DNA of 8,456 nucleotides, taken from positions 1 to 8,456 of the forward strand of contig JAGIAF010000028.1 in the NCBI GenBank assembly GCA_017745015.1. The letters are read 5' to 3'. The first letter of the stretch is position 1. Every line of letters starts with the position of its first letter. Position numbers and translations under genes: made by a program. Of the stretch, positions 5,727 through 8,456 are shown piece by piece. Origin of the DNA: Bdellovibrio sp. (GTDB lineage: Bacteria > Bdellovibrionota > Bdellovibrionia > Bdellovibrionales > Bdellovibrionaceae). The notes beneath the pieces are model-generated. The model was not told the origin of the DNA. It worked only from the letters and a program-made list of their open reading frames with translations, and ran no database searches.

Positions 5727-6935
5727 TTAGAACACAGTTCCGTCACTGAGGATTTTTAAAGGAGGGGAGCTATCAGCACGCAAGCTCTTCGCTGCTTTAC
5801 GACCCGCCCACCATGTGCCGCCTTCCAAAACCTTTGCAAGCGGGAAGTCTGCTGGTGTTTTGTTCAGACGCATTTGCACCTGTTGGCCAATGCGATCAAG
5901 CAGGCTCACAGTCAGACCACGCCATTCGATCACAAGCTCTGAATCAGGGCGGTGAACTTCTTCGGCAAGTTTTGGATTTTTTAAAGAAATCAAACCGCGA
6001 TCTAGCAACAAACCACCATTGCGGTATTCAGCAAGACCCGTCAGTTGGTCCACATTCGTCAAAGTGAAGCCTGCTTCCATCAACGGTTCCATCAAAGAAT
6101 AAGTCATCCATTGAGAGAGCTTATGGAAGGCTGCCAGACCACCCGGAACTTTCGAATAGTTCCAAGTGTCACCTAAGTTCACACCAGCAAGTTGCAAACG
6201 GCCTGGCCAGATGTCGCCAAGACCGTCAAGTACCGCACGCAAAAGTTGCGGACCCGTGACTGTCATGCCATAGCGAGTTTTCAAGTAATCAACCAAGCTG
6301 CCCGGACGAGCCAGAGGGAAAAGTTCCGTCTTGCGAGCCACTGTTTCACCTAGGTTTTGCAAAAGACTCAAGCGGCCTTCAACGCCCACTAGGGGATTTT
6401 TGTCGCTCACTTGGAAGGCTTGCGCCAATGTTTCAACGCCCAAGTTTTTTAAGCCTTGAGCTGTGGCACGAAGAGGTTTTTCTGCTTTGTGAGAAAGACC
6501 GCCGTTCATGAAGAGATAAAAGCTTGCGACACCCAACCCTTCAGAGCGTTGAATGTCTTGCCCCGTGCTTTCCTCGTGATATGCCCACAGATTGCCAGCA
6601 CCCGCATCCAACAATACGGAGGTGATTACTAGATCGAGCTTAATACGCGCGCGCTCCATAGGCTCAAGATCTTTGATGCGCTCTTCAAGAATCGCCACAC
6701 GATCCAGGCCACCGGCGCGGAAGTGTCCCCAGCGCGAGTGGAAAGGAATTTCTAAAGACGGGTAGTTGTCACGAATGACATCCACCACATAGGCCACCAC
6801 GGAATCAAACTTTTCAGGATGGTAGTTGAAGTGAGTTTGTCCTTGTTCTGTCAAAGACAAGATCGCCTCAGAACTGTGGCGGATGGCTTTTGGTGACAAC
6901 AAGAAATCGAGATCTTTTTCTGAGTAGTTATTCAT
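5727..6935 (-). CDS. urc4: Urc4, DUF1688 protein of uracil catabolism
   Basis: At 402 residues this matches the DUF1688/Urc4 family over its whole length. Characteristic blocks: SRWGHFRAGG at 67-76, VLLDAGAGNLWAYHE at 107-121, RSEGLGVASF at 130-139, RPGSLVDYL at 210-218, GDIWPGRLQ at 240-248, HKLSQWMTYSLMEPL at 271-285, LTGLAEYRNGGLL at 298-310 and HRPDSELVIEWRGLTV at 328-343. In the yeast Lachancea kluyveri, URC4 is required for growth on uracil as nitrogen source, and its loss leads to accumulation of ribosylurea, so the protein is thought to act on that intermediate. The fold and catalytic residues are not known to me. I place the start at 6935, not the in-frame ATG at 6962, because AGGGAG lies 8 nt upstream and the N-terminus then fits the family. 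The start codon overlaps the end of urc1 (ATGAATAA), so the two are translationally coupled. Confidence 0.92.
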   Translation of the reverse strand: MNNYSEKDLDFLLSPKAIRHSSEAILSLTEQGQTHFNYHPEKFDSVVAYVVDVIRDNYPSLEIPFHSRWGHFRAGGLDRVAILEERIKDLEPMERARIKLDLVITSVLLDAGAGNLWAYHEESTGQDIQRSEGLGVASFYLFMNGGLSHKAEKPLRATAQGLKNLGVETLAQAFQVSDKNPLVGVEGRLSLLQNLGETVARKTELFPLARPGSLVDYLKTRYGMTVTGPQLLRAVLDGLGDIWPGRLQLAGVNLGDTWNYSKVPGGLAAFHKLSQWMTYSLMEPLMEAGFTLTNVDQLTGLAEYRNGGLLLDRGLISLKNPKLAEEVHRPDSELVIEWRGLTVSLLDRIGQQVQMRLNKTPADFPLAKVLEGGTWWAGRKAAKSLRADSSPPLKILSDGTVF

Positions 6936-8184
6936 CGATGGGTCTCCCTGTAACAAGAGCAAGTTCCTCTTTGGATTTAACTTCGCCAGCTGTGAAGTAG
7001 CCCGCCGCTTTTTTAGCTTCGATTTCTACTTGAGCATCTGGTGGGATCAGATCCGCAGGAATGGAGATGCGATTTACGACTTCGATACCGCTCTTCACGA
7101 TAGCGTCGTACTTCATGTTGCTCATGGAATGCAGATTGTGGATTTTCGTAATACCGAAGAAGTTCAAAATGTCTGGCATCAACTCTTGGAAGCGTGCATC
7201 TTCAACACCGGCCACACATTCTGTGCGGTGGAAGTATGTCGCAGCAGAGTCGCCGCCTTCTTGACGCTTTCTGGCGTTGTACACCAAGAACTTCGTCACT
7301 TCACCCAAAGCGCGGCCTTCTTTACGGTAGTAGGCGATGATACCCACGCCACCACGTTGAGCGGTGCGAGCGGCATCTTCAATACCGTAAATCAAATAAG
7401 GACGGCATGTGCAGATGTCTGAACCAAACACATCAGAGCCGTTGCATTCATCATGCACGCGGCAAGTAAGTTCAATTTCAGGATTCGAAAGATCTTTTAC
7501 GTCACCGAAAACGTAAACAGTCGTGCTGCCGATAGGTGGCAACATCACTTTAAGATCCGGGCGAGTCACTAATTCCGGGAACATGCCGCCAGTTTCTTGG
7601 AAAAGGATCTTACGAAGTTCGCCTTCGTCAACGCGGAGACGCTTTGCGATACCAGGCAAGTACCAAACCGGCTCGATGGCGATCTTAGTCACCTTGATAT
7701 CGTGATTTTCAGTGACGATTTTGCCGTCAACTTTTAAGCGACCGGCATTGATAGCGGTTTGAATTTCCGGAATTTGCAAGCGAGCTTGAGTCACCGCGAT
7801 TGTCGGGCGTACGTCATAGCCAGCGTCATAGTATTCCTGGAAATGAATAGGAACGTCAAAACCCCATGGATCCAAAGACACAATTTTGTCTGGATCAAAC
7901 CACGAAGGAAAGGGACCGATATCTACCGGGCTTTCGGTATTATGAAGATCGGGACGGTGAGCGGTTGAGTACTTACCTTGTGCAATAGAAAGCGCACGGT
8001 AAACCGCATAGCTTCCGCTATGAGTTCCGATGGCATTTCTTTTTTTAGTATCCGTCAAAGAACCGACAACTGGGCCGCGCTTTAATGGGTCTTTGTTGCC
8101 CCAATCAATGGGCAAGCTGTCTTTGAAAACCTGACTTGAATGCGAAGTCAAAATAACATGTGCTGATCTTTTAAAATCACTCAT
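6928..8184 (-). CDS. urc1: Urc1, GTP-cyclohydrolase-II-like enzyme of uracil catabolism
   Basis: The 418-residue protein has a long N-terminal region (about 1-230) absent from RibA, then a GTP cyclohydrolase II domain. Zinc ligands C247, C258 and C260 are kept in RVHDECNGSDVFGSDICTC (242-260). YYRKEGRALG (285-294) matches RibA's YHRQEGRNIG. D329 and R331 align by eye with the RibA catalytic Asp/Arg pair, and K358 with its nucleotide-binding lysine, whereas the RibA segment NNPKK reads SNMKY (355-359). This layout is typical of Urc1, required for uracil catabolism in Lachancea kluyveri and inferred to open the pyrimidine ring of a uracil nucleotide, not GTP. Riboflavin synthesis is unlikely: there is no ribB domain and urc4 and upp follow. 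The ATG at 8184 has AAGGA 6 nt upstream. It starts 14 nt after the dehydrogenase gene. Confidence 0.93.
   Translation of the reverse strand: MSDFKRSAHVILTSHSSQVFKDSLPIDWGNKDPLKRGPVVGSLTDTKKRNAIGTHSGSYAVYRALSIAQGKYSTAHRPDLHNTESPVDIGPFPSWFDPDKIVSLDPWGFDVPIHFQEYYDAGYDVRPTIAVTQARLQIPEIQTAINAGRLKVDGKIVTENHDIKVTKIAIEPVWYLPGIAKRLRVDEGELRKILFQETGGMFPELVTRPDLKVMLPPIGSTTVYVFGDVKDLSNPEIELTCRVHDECNGSDVFGSDICTCRPYLIYGIEDAARTAQRGGVGIIAYYRKEGRALGEVTKFLVYNARKRQEGGDSAATYFHRTECVAGVEDARFQELMPDILNFFGITKIHNLHSMSNMKYDAIVKSGIEVVNRISIPADLIPPDAQVEIEAKKAAGYFTAGEVKSKEELALVTGRPIDE
6944..6949 (-). promoter_or_regulatory. Ribosome binding site deciding the urc4 start
   Basis: AGGGAG on the minus strand lies inside the urc1 coding end, 8 nt before the ATG at 6935. 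That ATG overlaps the urc1 stop codon, so ribosomes finishing urc1 could restart directly on urc4. Confidence 0.7.
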
Positions 8185-8198
8185 AGATCTTCCTTAAA

Positions 8199-8456
8199 TT
8201 AAGACATCCAGTTGCTGTCTGTTTGTTTTTCCCACTTCATCGTTACTTTTTTCATATTCGACCAGAAATCCAGGGAATGATGTCCCGTGATATCGCCGTG
8301 ACCAAACTTAGATTCGTGAATGCCGCCAAAGCTGAAGGGCTCGCGAGGAACCGGAACACCCACGTTCACGCCCACCATGCCAGCGGCAGCTTTTTGAATA
8401 ACTTTTTCAGCCAGCGCACCGTTAGAAGTGAATACAGAACAGGCATTGCCATAAGG
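8199..8456 (-). CDS. mmsA: CoA-acylating methylmalonate-semialdehyde dehydrogenase, C-terminal part (cut by window edge)
   Basis: Only the last 85 residues are in the window; the gene continues past the right edge. The fragment contains YGNACSVFTSNG, then GMVGVNVGVPVPREPFSFGG, then GDITGHHSLDFWSNMKKVTM, ending SNWMS. These are hallmarks of the MmsA/IolA branch of the aldehyde dehydrogenase superfamily, which uses NAD+ and CoA to convert methylmalonate semialdehyde to propionyl-CoA or malonate semialdehyde to acetyl-CoA, with loss of CO2. The catalytic cysteine lies outside the window, so intactness cannot be checked. It ends 14 nt before urc1 on the same strand and so belongs to the operon. 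There it would take up the C3 product of uracil breakdown (malonate semialdehyde, or 3-hydroxypropionate after oxidation). The operon promoter must lie further right. Confidence 0.9.
   Translation of the reverse strand, partial: PYGNACSVFTSNGALAEKVIQKAAAGMVGVNVGVPVPREPFSFGGIHESKFGHGDITGHHSLDFWSNMKKVTMKWEKQTDSNWMS

Noticed and set aside
5708..5746. Longer upp start giving 223 residues
   Set aside because: The extra 13 residues are absent from the family, the ATG lies inside urc4, and a good ribosome site precedes the ATG at 5707.
6936..6962. Longer urc4 start giving 411 residues
   Set aside because: It would overlap urc1 by 35 nt with a weaker ribosome site; the ATG at 6935 has AGGGAG 8 nt upstream.
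6928..8184. Riboflavin-pathway GTP cyclohydrolase II (ribA)
   Set aside because: The zinc site is shared, but the long N-terminal extension, the changed SNMKY segment and the urc4/upp neighbours indicate Urc1.
1..8456. CRISPR array, tRNA, rRNA or prophage genes
   Set aside because: No regularly spaced direct repeats, cloverleaf-like sequence, rRNA motif or phage structural gene was seen on either strand.

Overview
The window comes from a Gram-negative bacterium of moderate GC content (mid-40s to about 50 percent by eye). Gene content and protein style suggest the Bdellovibrionota (Bdellovibrio-like) or a related delta-type lineage. This is a recognition-level judgement; no marker gene here proves it.

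Layout. 1-1000: the start of a small unidentified protein (minus strand, cut by the window edge) and a PAP2-type phosphatase with a signal peptide (minus). 1000-1205: a divergent intergenic region with an inverted repeat. 1206-2444: peptidase T (plus). 2445-3232: a manganese-control unit, with a near-consensus promoter, a yybP-ykoY (Mn2+) riboswitch, a long hairpin and the manganese exporter gene mntP. 3239-4442: an apparent insertion element bounded by 25-bp imperfect inverted repeats (22 of 25 identical). It carries an IS1-like zinc-finger/DDE transposase and a GC-rich (about 61 percent) tail that is either a decayed gene end or a structured RNA. 4449-8456: a tight minus-strand operon, transcribed from beyond the right edge towards udk.

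That operon is the main story. In transcription order it holds a CoA-acylating methylmalonate-semialdehyde dehydrogenase (3' part only), urc1 (a GTP-cyclohydrolase-II-like protein), urc4 (DUF1688), a divergent uracil phosphoribosyltransferase and uridine kinase. Together these match the URC pathway of uracil catabolism, known from the yeast Lachancea kluyveri and sporadically present in bacteria. Upp and Udk would convert uracil and uridine to UMP. Urc1 and Urc4 would open and dismantle the nucleotide via a ribosylurea-type intermediate. The semialdehyde dehydrogenase would convert the C3 remainder to an acyl-CoA. Gene gaps are 14, -8, 19 and 5 nt, implying one transcript and translational coupling. 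If the host is a predator that digests prey RNA, the operon would let it burn surplus pyrimidine; that last step is inference.
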